Below, piece after piece: positions 1 through 5,822 of a DNA stretch of 6,885 bases; positions within the stretch are counted from its first letter, which is position 1; each line of letters starts with the position of its first letter. Origin of the DNA: Afipia sp. (GTDB taxonomy: Bacteria; Pseudomonadota; Alphaproteobacteria; Rhizobiales; Xanthobacteraceae); the NCBI GenBank assembly GCA_020056155.1, contig JAGVII010000376.1, positions 1 through 6,885 on the forward strand, given 5' to 3'. The translations under genes and the position numbers were made by a program. Under the pieces are notes generated by a model, which saw only the letters and a program-made list of their open reading frames with translations, did not search any database and had not been told where the DNA came from.

Positions 1-144
1 CTCGACCACCTGGTGGCGGGCATTCGCGAGGGACACGCCACGGCTGTGCTGGCTGCGTCGATCTTCCATTTCGGCGAGTTCACCATCTGTCAGGCCAAGG
101 ACCACATGGTCCGCGCCGGGCTGCCGATGCGGCTCGATCCATGA
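1..144 (+). CDS. hisF: Imidazole glycerol phosphate synthase, cyclase subunit HisF (3' end only)
   Basis: Only the last 47 codons are in the window, read in frame 1 and ending at TGA 142-144; the start lies upstream. HisF pairs with the glutaminase HisH and uses ammonia to convert PRFAR into imidazole glycerol phosphate and AICAR in histidine synthesis, in the cytoplasm. The visible part matches the end of the (beta/alpha)8 barrel: the segment [17 protein letters not shown] corresponds to the family's 'ADAALAASIFH.GE.TI' stretch around the eighth strand and phosphate-binding region, followed by the last helix and the alphaproteobacterial ending GLPMRLDP. The full protein is usually about 255-260 residues, so roughly four fifths is missing. 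The neighbouring hisE on the same strand supports the call. Without that context the fragment would still be recognisable by its C-terminal motif. Confidence 0.93.
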   Translation, partial: LDHLVAGIREGHATAVLAASIFHFGEFTICQAKDHMVRAGLPMRLDP

Positions 145-213
145 GCGCGGCCGTATGCCAAATACCTGAATCAGATCAATTCTTTGCGCTCCCTACCGGG
201 GTACGGAAGTGAT

Positions 214-219
214 AGAAGG
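214..219 (+). promoter_or_regulatory. Ribosome binding site of hisE
   Basis: AGAAGG lies 6 bases before the ATG at 226. It favours that ATG over the in-frame TTG at 184, which would add 14 residues (LRSLPGYGSDRRRF) that do not resemble any HisE N-terminus. Confidence 0.6.
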
Positions 220-225
220 CGCTTT

Positions 226-549
226 ATGAGCCGTTTTACGATCCACGATCTTGCCGCCACCATCGACGCCCGCGCGGCGTCGGGAGGAGAGGCGTCCTAT
301 ACCCGCAAGCTGCTGGACAAGGGCCCCGATCACTGCGCCAAGAAGCTGGGCGAGGAGGCGGTGGAAACCGTGATCGCCGCCATCGAGAACGACCGCGGCC
401 ACCTGATCGCCGAAAGCGCCGATCTGATCTTCCATCTGCTGGTGCTGCTGAAATCGCGCGGCATCAGTTTTACCGATGTCGAAGACGCGCTGGCGCAGCG
501 GACGCAAATGTCCGGGCTTGAAGAGAAAGCCGCGCGTAAGCGCGATTAG
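226..549 (+). CDS. hisE: Phosphoribosyl-ATP pyrophosphatase HisE
   Basis: This 107-residue protein hydrolyses phosphoribosyl-ATP to phosphoribosyl-AMP and pyrophosphate, the second step of histidine synthesis, in the cytoplasm. It belongs to the all-alpha NTP pyrophosphohydrolase (MazG-like) superfamily. Visible signatures are SYTRKLLDKG (24-33), KKLGEEAVE (39-47) with the metal-binding acidic residues E43, E44 and E47, and the second acidic motif ESADLIFHLLVLL (63-75) with E63 and D66. The length is normal for a stand-alone HisE; many other bacteria carry it fused to HisI, but no HisI part is present here. The start at ATG 226 is chosen because it has a good ribosome binding site and gives the expected N-terminus MSRFTIHDLA. 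It follows hisF after 81 bases and precedes coaA by 55 bases, suggesting co-transcription. Confidence 0.95.
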   Translation: MSRFTIHDLAATIDARAASGGEASYTRKLLDKGPDHCAKKLGEEAVETVIAAIENDRGHLIAESADLIFHLLVLLKSRGISFTDVEDALAQRTQMSGLEEKAARKRD

Positions 550-589
550 TTGAAACTCCGGCAGGTGCGGGGACACGCGCCGTCCGGAC

Positions 590-596
590 AGGAGGG
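590..596 (+). promoter_or_regulatory. Ribosome binding site of coaA
   Basis: AGGAGGG is a nearly perfect Shine-Dalgarno sequence 8 bases before ATG 605. Another ATG at 598 is only one base from the site and is in a different frame that leads to no recognisable protein, so 605 is the start. Confidence 0.75.
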
Positions 597-604
597 AATG
601 GCTC

Positions 605-1561
605 ATGGATGTGAGAGCCGAACAGGTTCAGTACAATCCCTATCGTGTTTTCTCGCGCGCGCAGTGGGCTGCGTTGCGCGACGACATGCCCATGACCCTG
701 ACCGCCGAAGAAATCGCGCGGATGCACTCGATGCACGATCGCCTCGACATGAAGGAGGTTGAGGAAATCTACCTGCCGTTGTCGCGTCTGCTGTCGTTCT
801 ATGTCGCTGCCGCCCAGCGGCTGTTCGTGGCGCAGCGGCACTTCCTCGGCATCGAGGACCGCAAGATGCCCTACATCATCGGCGTCGCCGGTTCGGTGGC
901 GGTGGGCAAGTCCACCACGGCGCGCGTGCTGCAGGCGCTGCTGGCGCGCTGGTCGCCGCGGCCCAAGGTCGATCTCGTCACCACCGACGGCTTCCTGTTT
1001 CCGAACAAGATTCTGGAACGCGAAGGCCTGATGCAGAAGAAGGGTTTTCCCGAAAGCTACGATCTTCCAGCGTTGCTCAGCTTCCTGTCCGACATCAAGG
1101 CGGGACGGCGGCCGGTGCGGGCGCCGGTCTATTCGCATCTGACCTACGACGTCATTCCGAACGAGGGCGTTGAGATCGACCGCCCGGACATTCTAATTGT
1201 CGAGGGCGTCAACGTGCTGCAGACCGGACGCCTGCCGCGCGACGGCAAGGCCGTCCCCTACGTGTCGGATTTCTTCGACTTCTCGGTCTACATCGACGCG
1301 GAAGAGCCGGTCCTGCGCGAGTGGTATGTCGAGCGCTTCCTGACGCTGCGCAACACGGCCTTCCGCGATCCGCGGTCATACTTCAACCGCTATGCCAAGC
1401 TGTCCGACAAGGAAGCGACCGAACGGGCGCTCGAACTCTGGACCACCATCAACCTCGTCAACCTCGAAGAGAATATCCTGCCGACGAGGCCGCGCGCGAC
1501 GCTGATCCTTAAAAAAGGCGGCGACCATGTCATTGAGACGGTTCAGTTGCGGCGGCTGTAG
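605..1561 (+). CDS. coaA: Pantothenate kinase, type I (prokaryotic CoaA)
   Basis: This 318-residue cytoplasmic enzyme phosphorylates pantothenate with ATP to 4'-phosphopantothenate, the first and usually rate-setting step of coenzyme A synthesis. It is a P-loop kinase. The Walker A motif GSVAVGKS is at 96-103, with K102 and S103 as phosphate and magnesium ligands. TTDGF at 126-130 carries D128, matching the catalytic aspartate (D127 in E. coli). The substrate motif PVYSHLTYD is at 174-182, and Y241, R244 and N283 fall exactly one residue after E. coli Y240, R243 and N282, which bind pantothenate. H178 (E. coli H177) and the conserved region suggest the usual feedback inhibition by CoA, known for the family. 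The length is close to the E. coli enzyme (316). It lies 55 bases after hisE and is probably transcribed with the histidine genes. Type II and type III kinases are excluded by the P-loop and motif order. Confidence 0.97.
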   Translation: MDVRAEQVQYNPYRVFSRAQWAALRDDMPMTLTAEEIARMHSMHDRLDMKEVEEIYLPLSRLLSFYVAAAQRLFVAQRHFLGIEDRKMPYIIGVAGSVAVGKSTTARVLQALLARWSPRPKVDLVTTDGFLFPNKILEREGLMQKKGFPESYDLPALLSFLSDIKAGRRPVRAPVYSHLTYDVIPNEGVEIDRPDILIVEGVNVLQTGRLPRDGKAVPYVSDFFDFSVYIDAEEPVLREWYVERFLTLRNTAFRDPRSYFNRYAKLSDKEATERALELWTTINLVNLEENILPTRPRATLILKKGGDHVIETVQLRRL

Positions 1562-1583
1562 GACATCTCCCGCAATCCCTCAA

Positions 1584-1664
1584 CGTCATTGCGAGCGCAG
1601 CGAAGCAATCCAGAATCGCAAACAAGGACTGGATTGCTTCGTCGCTGCGCTCCTCGCAATGACG
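1584..1664. repeat. Imperfect palindromic repeat (Bradyrhizobium-type intergenic element)
   Basis: The left arm is 1584-1613 (30 bases, beginning CGTCATTGCGAG) and the right arm is 1629-1664 (36 bases, ending CTCGCAATGACG); the spacer is 15 bases. The right arm is the reverse complement of the left except for two extra 3-base segments, so a transcript from either strand would fold into a long hairpin with two small bulges on one side. Translated in one plus-strand frame it gives the peptide CERSEAIQ...LDCFVAALLAMT, which I know as a recurrent spurious product of dispersed intergenic repeats in Bradyrhizobium and relatives; any open frame here (1527-1844) should not be annotated as a gene. It fills most of the 125-base gap between the convergent coaA and the OlsB-like gene. 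It may help stop or stabilise both transcripts, but there is no T-run on either side, so it is not a classical terminator. Confidence 0.85.
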
Positions 1665-1686
1665 GCACGCCAGCTTTGGTTCCGTG

Positions 1687-2706
1687 TCACGCCGCGTGGC
1701 GCGTCGCGTCGGCGCCGAAGTGATCGAGGTAACGACCGGAGATCGCCGACACTGGCATCACGATCAGAACATCGGTGGTGCCGAACTGGTGATCGACCAC
1801 CGCGCCGTCGCCGACGAACGCGCCGACCCGCAGATAGCCCTTGATCAGCGGCGGCAGCATCCGCAACGCGGCCTTGGTATCGATGTTCTCTTTCGCAATC
1901 CGATTCATCTCCACCCGGCGCGAGGGATGCGCGCTGGCGCGCCAGCCCTCCGGGGCGGCGGCGAAGTGATGCAGGAACGACAGCGGCAAGGCCAGGCGAT
2001 CGGGATTAGTGCCCTCGAAGCTGGCGCAGCCGATCATCACATCGAGATTGTGCCGGCGCACATAGCTCCAGACGCCGTGCCACAGCAGTTCGACAGTGCG
2101 CTTGGTGCGATAGGGCGGCAGCACGCAGGACCGTCCGAGCTCGAGAAACTTCAGGCCGGCCTGACGCTGCATCAGGCCCGAAATGTCGAACTCGTCGCCG
2201 GTGTAGAAACCGCCATGCTTTTCGGCAACGTCCTGCCGCAGCAGGCGATAGGTGCCGACCACCGGCTGCTTGCCGCTCATCGTCGGCTTGGCAGCATGAT
2301 CGATCACCATCAGGTGGTCGCAGATCTTGTCGAACGAATCCTTGTCGCGCTGGGCGAGCATGGTCGCCGCGTCGGCGATGGCTGAGCCGTTCTTGTAGAA
2401 CACCTTGTAGCGCAGCTTCTGCGCGCGCTTTACGTCGCTCTTGGTTTGCGCAAGGCGAACTTCCAGCGAACCGATTTTTCCGAGCTGCGCCGACGCCGGC
2501 CGCAGCAATTCCGGAACGGTCTCGCCGCGCAGACCCGGCATCAGCCATGTCGCGGCGGCGGAAGCTGCCGATTTCGCGTTCGCCGGCTTGAGCATCTGGA
2601 CCAGTGGATTTTGGCGAAACGCGTCAAGCGGGCTGCGAACGGCCTGCCGTTCAAACAACTTGGAACTTGCATCCGGCTTCGCATTCGCCGGTTTATTGCC
2701 GCTCAT
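1687..2706 (-). CDS. GNAT-fold N-acyltransferase, OlsB-like (probable L-ornithine N-alpha-acyltransferase)
   Basis: This 339-residue protein belongs to the acyltransferase family that includes OlsB (Pfam Acetyltransf_5 type, related in fold to acyl-homoserine lactone synthases). OlsB transfers a 3-hydroxyacyl chain from acyl carrier protein to ornithine, giving lyso-ornithine lipid, at the inner face of the cytoplasmic membrane. Family signatures in order are RYKVFY (99-104), CDHLMVID (129-136), GTYRLLR (151-157), DEFDIS (171-176), LELGRSCVLPPYR (188-200), LLWHGVWSYVRR (207-218) and the C-terminal LPPLIKGYLRVGA...DHQFGTTDVLIV (284-316). The first 78 or so residues are an extension rich in Ala, Pro and Lys, making it longer than typical OlsB proteins (about 250-300 residues). 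The start at 2706 has GAGGAA (2710-2715) just upstream. The acylating partner olsA is not next to it, so ornithine specificity is inferred; another acyl acceptor is possible. It lies 76 bases after the hybrid kinase on the same strand. Confidence 0.8.
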   Translation of the reverse strand: MSGNKPANAKPDASSKLFERQAVRSPLDAFRQNPLVQMLKPANAKSAASAAATWLMPGLRGETVPELLRPASAQLGKIGSLEVRLAQTKSDVKRAQKLRYKVFYKNGSAIADAATMLAQRDKDSFDKICDHLMVIDHAAKPTMSGKQPVVGTYRLLRQDVAEKHGGFYTGDEFDISGLMQRQAGLKFLELGRSCVLPPYRTKRTVELLWHGVWSYVRRHNLDVMIGCASFEGTNPDRLALPLSFLHHFAAAPEGWRASAHPSRRVEMNRIAKENIDTKAALRMLPPLIKGYLRVGAFVGDGAVVDHQFGTTDVLIVMPVSAISGRYLDHFGADATRHAA

Positions 2707-2709
2707 GGC

Positions 2710-2715
2710 TTCCTC
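2710..2715 (-). promoter_or_regulatory. Ribosome binding site of the OlsB-like acyltransferase gene
   Basis: On the minus strand, GAGGAA ends 3 bases before the ATG at 2706-2704 (the GAGG core is 5 bases away). It supports this start, which keeps the whole N-terminal extension in the protein. Confidence 0.55.
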
Positions 2716-2782
2716 GCGGCCGCGCGCATTGATTCGCCAAGCGCAGCCCTGAGGCTTCAGTAATCATGGTCCTGATACGGAT

Positions 2783-5065
2783 TTATGACATCGCGCGTGC
2801 GGGAAGCCCTGCCTGGGTGATAACTGTTTGCAAGGCCGGGATCGCAGCGAGTGCCTCGGTCAGCTTGTCGCGATCGAGCGGTTTGATGAGGAAGCCGTCC
2901 ATCCCGGCCTCGAAACAGGCGTAGCGATCGTTCACCAGTGTGTTCGCCGTCAGCGCGAGAATCGTCGTTCGCCGCGGACTACGTCCCGCCTCGTGGGCGC
3001 GGATGCGCCTGGTTGCGGTGATGCCGTCGAGCTTCGGCATCTGGATGTCCATCAGCACCACATCGTACGGCGTGCCGGCGCTGTCGGCCGCGAGCCACGA
3101 TTCGAGAGCCTGCTCGCCGTCGGTGGTGATGACCGGCCGATGACCAAGCCGCGTCAGCAGCGACCGGATCAGCAGCGCATTGATCTCGTTGTCTTCCGCG
3201 ACCAGGATCGAAAGCGCGCGCGAAGTTTCTCCCGATGTTGCGATATCGGATACGGCCATCGGGGCCGCATCATCGTCGGGCAGGTCCGGCACCAGCGCCG
3301 CGCCGGAGGTGGTCAGGCGCGCGGCCAGCGATGCGGCACGCAACGGCTTGACCAGATAGGCTGTGTACGAAGCGGTGATCGCGGGCGTCATGACGCGGCG
3401 CTCCGCCGGGGTGAACATCGCGATCCGGTGGGTGGCGCAGCGCAGCGCCGCCGCGCCGATGTCCCGCAACTGGGCATCGCCGCTGCCGCAATCGACCAGC
3501 ACGGCGTACCAGGATCGCTCGGGCAGCAGCGCATGGGCGATGGATGCATCCGCCACGGTGCAGGTCTGCGCGCCCCAGCGCTCCAGACGCCGTGCGATCA
3601 GCGAGGCCTCGATGCTCTGCGGCGCCACCAGCATGATCGACTTGCCGGTCAGATCCGGTGCGATGAAGAATGGCGCTGCGCCGCCGTCATGATCCGCGCC
3701 GGCGAGCGGTATGGAAAACGCGAAAGTCGCGCCGTTGCCTTCGGCACTCTCCAGTGTGATCCGTCCGCCCATGCGCCGGACGATGCGCTCGCTGATGCTG
3801 AGGCCGAGACCGGTGCCGCCGTAGTTGCGCGCGGTGCCCTCGGATGCCTGCTCGAACTCGCGGAAGATTCGCTGCTGTGCCTCGGGCGCGATGCCGATGC
3901 CGGTGTCGCGCACGAGGAACGACACTTCGTCCGGCCAGATGCCCGGTTCGACGATCAGCGCGACGCCGCCGGACGGCGTGAACTTGATGGCGTTGCCGGC
4001 GAGATTGAGCAGCACCTGGCGCAGCCGCGCCGCGTCGCCGACCACGTTCTGCGGCAGGCGTTCATCGACATAGGATGCGATCTCGATCCTGCGCGCCTGC
4101 GCGCGGGGCGCGAGCAGCTCGGTGATGTCCTCGATCATGGCGGCGAGCGCAAAGGGGCGCTGTTCGAGGTCGATCTTGCCGGCCTCGATCTTGGAGAAAT
4201 CGAGCAGTTCGTCGATCAGCGCCATCAGGGCGTCGCCGGAAGTCTTCACGGCCCTGGCGTAGGTGGTCTGTTCGGCGGTCAACGCGGTATCGAGCAGGAG
4301 GTTGCTCATGCCGATGATGCCGTTCAGCGGCGTGCGGATTTCATGCGATGCCATGGCGAGGAATTTCGATTTCGCGCGGTTGGCGGAGTTGGCGAGGTCG
4401 CGCGCTTCGGCCAGCGCGCGCTCGGTCTCGGCGCGGTCCGTCACGTCGCGGCCGACGCATTGCAGGTCGGCGGGTTGATGAGCGTCGCTGCGGATCAGTC
4501 CCTCCCGCCAGGCGACCCAGCGCGGGCCCAGCGCACTGTCGATCTTCTGGTCATGGACGCGCGTGCCGTTCGGCTCGATCGCGATCGCACCCTGTTCCAG
4601 CACGTGCAGCGTGAAACGCGTGCCGATCAGCGCTTCGCGCGGCTTGCGGGCGAGCGCGCAATACGCGTCGTTGACGGAGGTGATGATGCCGTCGCTGTCG
4701 CGCAGCACGATCAGGTCGCTTTGGGATTCGAACAGGCTGCGGGCATGTTCTTCGGCGCCCTTCAGCTCCCAGTTGCGATCGACCAGCGACTCGTTGTGCA
4801 GTTCGATCTTGCGCATCTTCCGGCGCAGCCAGCGCATCCGCATGCTGAGTGTCGCCAGCGCCAGGCAGGCCAGCGCGAACAGGAAGCTCGTGCCGAGGGC
4901 AAAGGCGTGCGGATCGTAAGCTTCAGTCAGGCTTCCCGTGATGAACCCGTAGGCCCCGCCAAAGGCGGCGGAGAAGATCGTCGCCGAGCGGATCGTGACG
5001 CTGATCCAGGGATGGCGGCGGACAAAACGGCGGAAGCGCGATCTGATGCGCGAGGCTCGCAACAT
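2783..5065 (-). CDS. Membrane-bound PAS hybrid sensor histidine kinase with two receiver domains
   Basis: This 760-residue protein autophosphorylates on histidine in response to an unknown signal and passes the phosphate to aspartate. In order it has a basic N-terminus, two hydrophobic segments (about 21-43 and 53-75) joined by a loop of under 10 residues, a PAS-like domain (about 106-206), a short coiled linker, a HisKA domain with the phosphorylated H241 in ASHEIRTPLNGI, and an ATPase domain with N358 (N box), DTGIG (387-391) and GGTGLGLS (416-423). Two receiver domains follow. The first (about 475-585) is degenerate: APQ (481-483) replaces the acidic pair, although D525 and K573 remain. 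The second (about 618-740) is complete, with E624, D625, D673, T706 and K728. There is no histidine phosphotransfer or DNA-binding domain, so the output must be a separate protein. The start has GGAG 9 bases upstream. No specific named kinase is recognised. It may be co-transcribed with the genes on both sides. Confidence 0.95.
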   Translation of the reverse strand: MLRASRIRSRFRRFVRRHPWISVTIRSATIFSAAFGGAYGFITGSLTEAYDPHAFALGTSFLFALACLALATLSMRMRWLRRKMRKIELHNESLVDRNWELKGAEEHARSLFESQSDLIVLRDSDGIITSVNDAYCALARKPREALIGTRFTLHVLEQGAIAIEPNGTRVHDQKIDSALGPRWVAWREGLIRSDAHQPADLQCVGRDVTDRAETERALAEARDLANSANRAKSKFLAMASHEIRTPLNGIIGMSNLLLDTALTAEQTTYARAVKTSGDALMALIDELLDFSKIEAGKIDLEQRPFALAAMIEDITELLAPRAQARRIEIASYVDERLPQNVVGDAARLRQVLLNLAGNAIKFTPSGGVALIVEPGIWPDEVSFLVRDTGIGIAPEAQQRIFREFEQASEGTARNYGGTGLGLSISERIVRRMGGRITLESAEGNGATFAFSIPLAGADHDGGAAPFFIAPDLTGKSIMLVAPQSIEASLIARRLERWGAQTCTVADASIAHALLPERSWYAVLVDCGSGDAQLRDIGAAALRCATHRIAMFTPAERRVMTPAITASYTAYLVKPLRAASLAARLTTSGAALVPDLPDDDAAPMAVSDIATSGETSRALSILVAEDNEINALLIRSLLTRLGHRPVITTDGEQALESWLAADSAGTPYDVVLMDIQMPKLDGITATRRIRAHEAGRSPRRTTILALTANTLVNDRYACFEAGMDGFLIKPLDRDKLTEALAAIPALQTVITQAGLPARAMS

Positions 5066-5159
5066 TGTGGGCCGCTCCGCGGCTGGGTGAAGGTCTGCGC
5101 GAGAATGTGTTGGGGGATGTTTCGAAGTGTTTGAAGGGTCTGCGGATCGTTGGCGGCGA

Positions 5160-5663
5160 TCAAAACGTGGCTAACGAGATGTTAACGCCAGGTTTGGATC
5201 GCATCGGCCGCTCGGTCATGCGGACGCGTGTTCCCGCGCCGACCACGAGCGCCGCGGCCTCGCGGGTGCTGAACGAGCGCGACTGCACGAAGATGCGGTA
5301 GTCCGCACCGGGGTTTTGCGACAGGTAGATCACCGGCTCCGACGCCGAGGCGTGGGCTGCGATGCTGACGAACGACGTGTCACGGGTGACGGCGCAGCTG
5401 TCCGCCTCGGCGGTCGGGGTGTCGTCGATCACGGTGAAGTCCGCCAGATCCGAGGTATCGACCACCTGAACCCGCACCGTCGCGGCTTCCGGATCGTCGG
5501 TGAAGCTGACGTGCAGCGGATTTTGCCATGGCGCGGTGGCGATCTGCATCGAGGCCCGGCCCAGCGCGATGCAGGGACTTGGGCTCGGGATCAACTCGCC
5601 GCCGGCGACGACGCCGGCAAGCAACAGCGGAACGGCCGAAGCCAGGATCTTTACACGCAGCAT
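5160..5663 (-). CDS. Exported protein of unknown function
   Basis: This 167-residue protein has an N-terminal signal-like segment: basic residues at R3 and K5, a hydrophobic core around 6-20 and small residues AGG at 20-22, so export to the periplasm with cleavage near 20-25 is likely. No lipobox cysteine is present at the expected place. The mature part looks rich in beta strands, for example TVRVQVVD (62-69), ADFTVIDD (74-81) and ADYRIFVQS (120-128), and has just two cysteines, C31 and C90, which could form a disulfide after export. I recognise it as similar to hypothetical proteins of Bradyrhizobium and relatives but know no function or domain name for it. It begins at ATG 5663, where no strong ribosome binding site is seen. 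Its stop is 94 bases before the hybrid kinase on the same strand, so it may be expressed with the kinase and could be a partner or an unrelated neighbour. Confidence 0.8.
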   Translation of the reverse strand: MLRVKILASAVPLLLAGVVAGGELIPSPSPCIALGRASMQIATAPWQNPLHVSFTDDPEAATVRVQVVDTSDLADFTVIDDTPTAEADSCAVTRDTSFVSIAAHASASEPVIYLSQNPGADYRIFVQSRSFSTREAAALVVGAGTRVRMTERPMRSKPGVNISLATF

Positions 5664-5817
5664 GGACGCAACTCACTCAACACGGTCTCCGCATGGTCTC
5701 GCGGACGGCCGGTGCGGCGGTCCGGATCATGCGCCAAAGCCGCCACGACGGGGCAGCTTATGGTTTTTGAAGTGTAAAGAGAGATCGTTACGGAACCGTT
5801 GTCAGCGCCGATTTCCG
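5664..5817. other. Intergenic region between the comM-like gene and the exported-protein gene
   Basis: These 154 bases separate two minus-strand genes and are the most likely place for a promoter driving the exported protein, the kinase and the acyltransferase. The part near 5757-5790 is distinctly AT-richer than its surroundings, but I could not find a pair of -35 and -10 boxes with acceptable spacing. No small gene with a credible start and composition is visible on either strand. Confidence 0.4.
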
Positions 5818-5822
5818 TTACG
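5786..5822 (-). terminator. Possible hairpin terminator of the comM-like gene
   Basis: CGTTACGGAA (5786-5795) and TTCCGTTACG (5813-5822) are inverted repeats with 9 of 10 positions pairing and a 17-base loop. On the minus strand the hairpin overlaps the stop codon (TAA, 5820-5818) of the comM-like gene and is followed by a pyrimidine-rich stretch (ATCTCTCTTTACAC) in place of a clean T-run. It could end that transcript or only slow the polymerase; the call is weak. Confidence 0.35.

Noticed and set aside
184..225. TTG at 184 as an earlier start for hisE
   Set aside because: The added residues do not fit HisE proteins, and the ATG at 226 has a well-placed AGAAGG.
470..1138. A 222-codon minus-strand open frame opposite hisE and coaA
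   Set aside because: It is the shadow of two clearly identified genes and has no family features of its own.
1508..1518. CTT AAA AAA G in coaA as a programmed frameshift site
   Set aside because: The run of six A is in the wrong register for the known X-XXY-YYZ slippage pattern, and coaA already runs to a normal C-terminus.
1527..1844. A 105-codon plus-strand open frame running from the end of coaA through the palindrome
   Set aside because: Its central peptide comes from the palindromic repeat and the rest is antisense to the acyltransferase gene; it is a typical false gene of these repeats.
2748..2759. CTGA-GGCT-TCAG hairpin between the kinase and the acyltransferase genes as a terminator
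   Set aside because: A 4-base-pair stem without a T-run is too weak to count as a terminator.
2828..5134. A 768-codon open frame on the plus strand, antisense to the hybrid kinase
   Set aside because: It lies opposite a kinase with complete, ordered domains; its translation is rich in Arg, Gly, Asp and Gln without recognisable domains. Long antisense frames are a normal by-product of GC-rich codon use.
5145..5161. GATCG...CGATC inverted repeat at the end of the exported-protein gene as a terminator
   Set aside because: The stem is only 5 base pairs and no T-run follows it on the minus strand, so it is within chance expectation.
5757..5780. TTTACA-like element on the minus strand as a -35 box for the exported-protein gene
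   Set aside because: No -10-like sequence occurs at 16-18 bases; the region at that distance is GC-rich.
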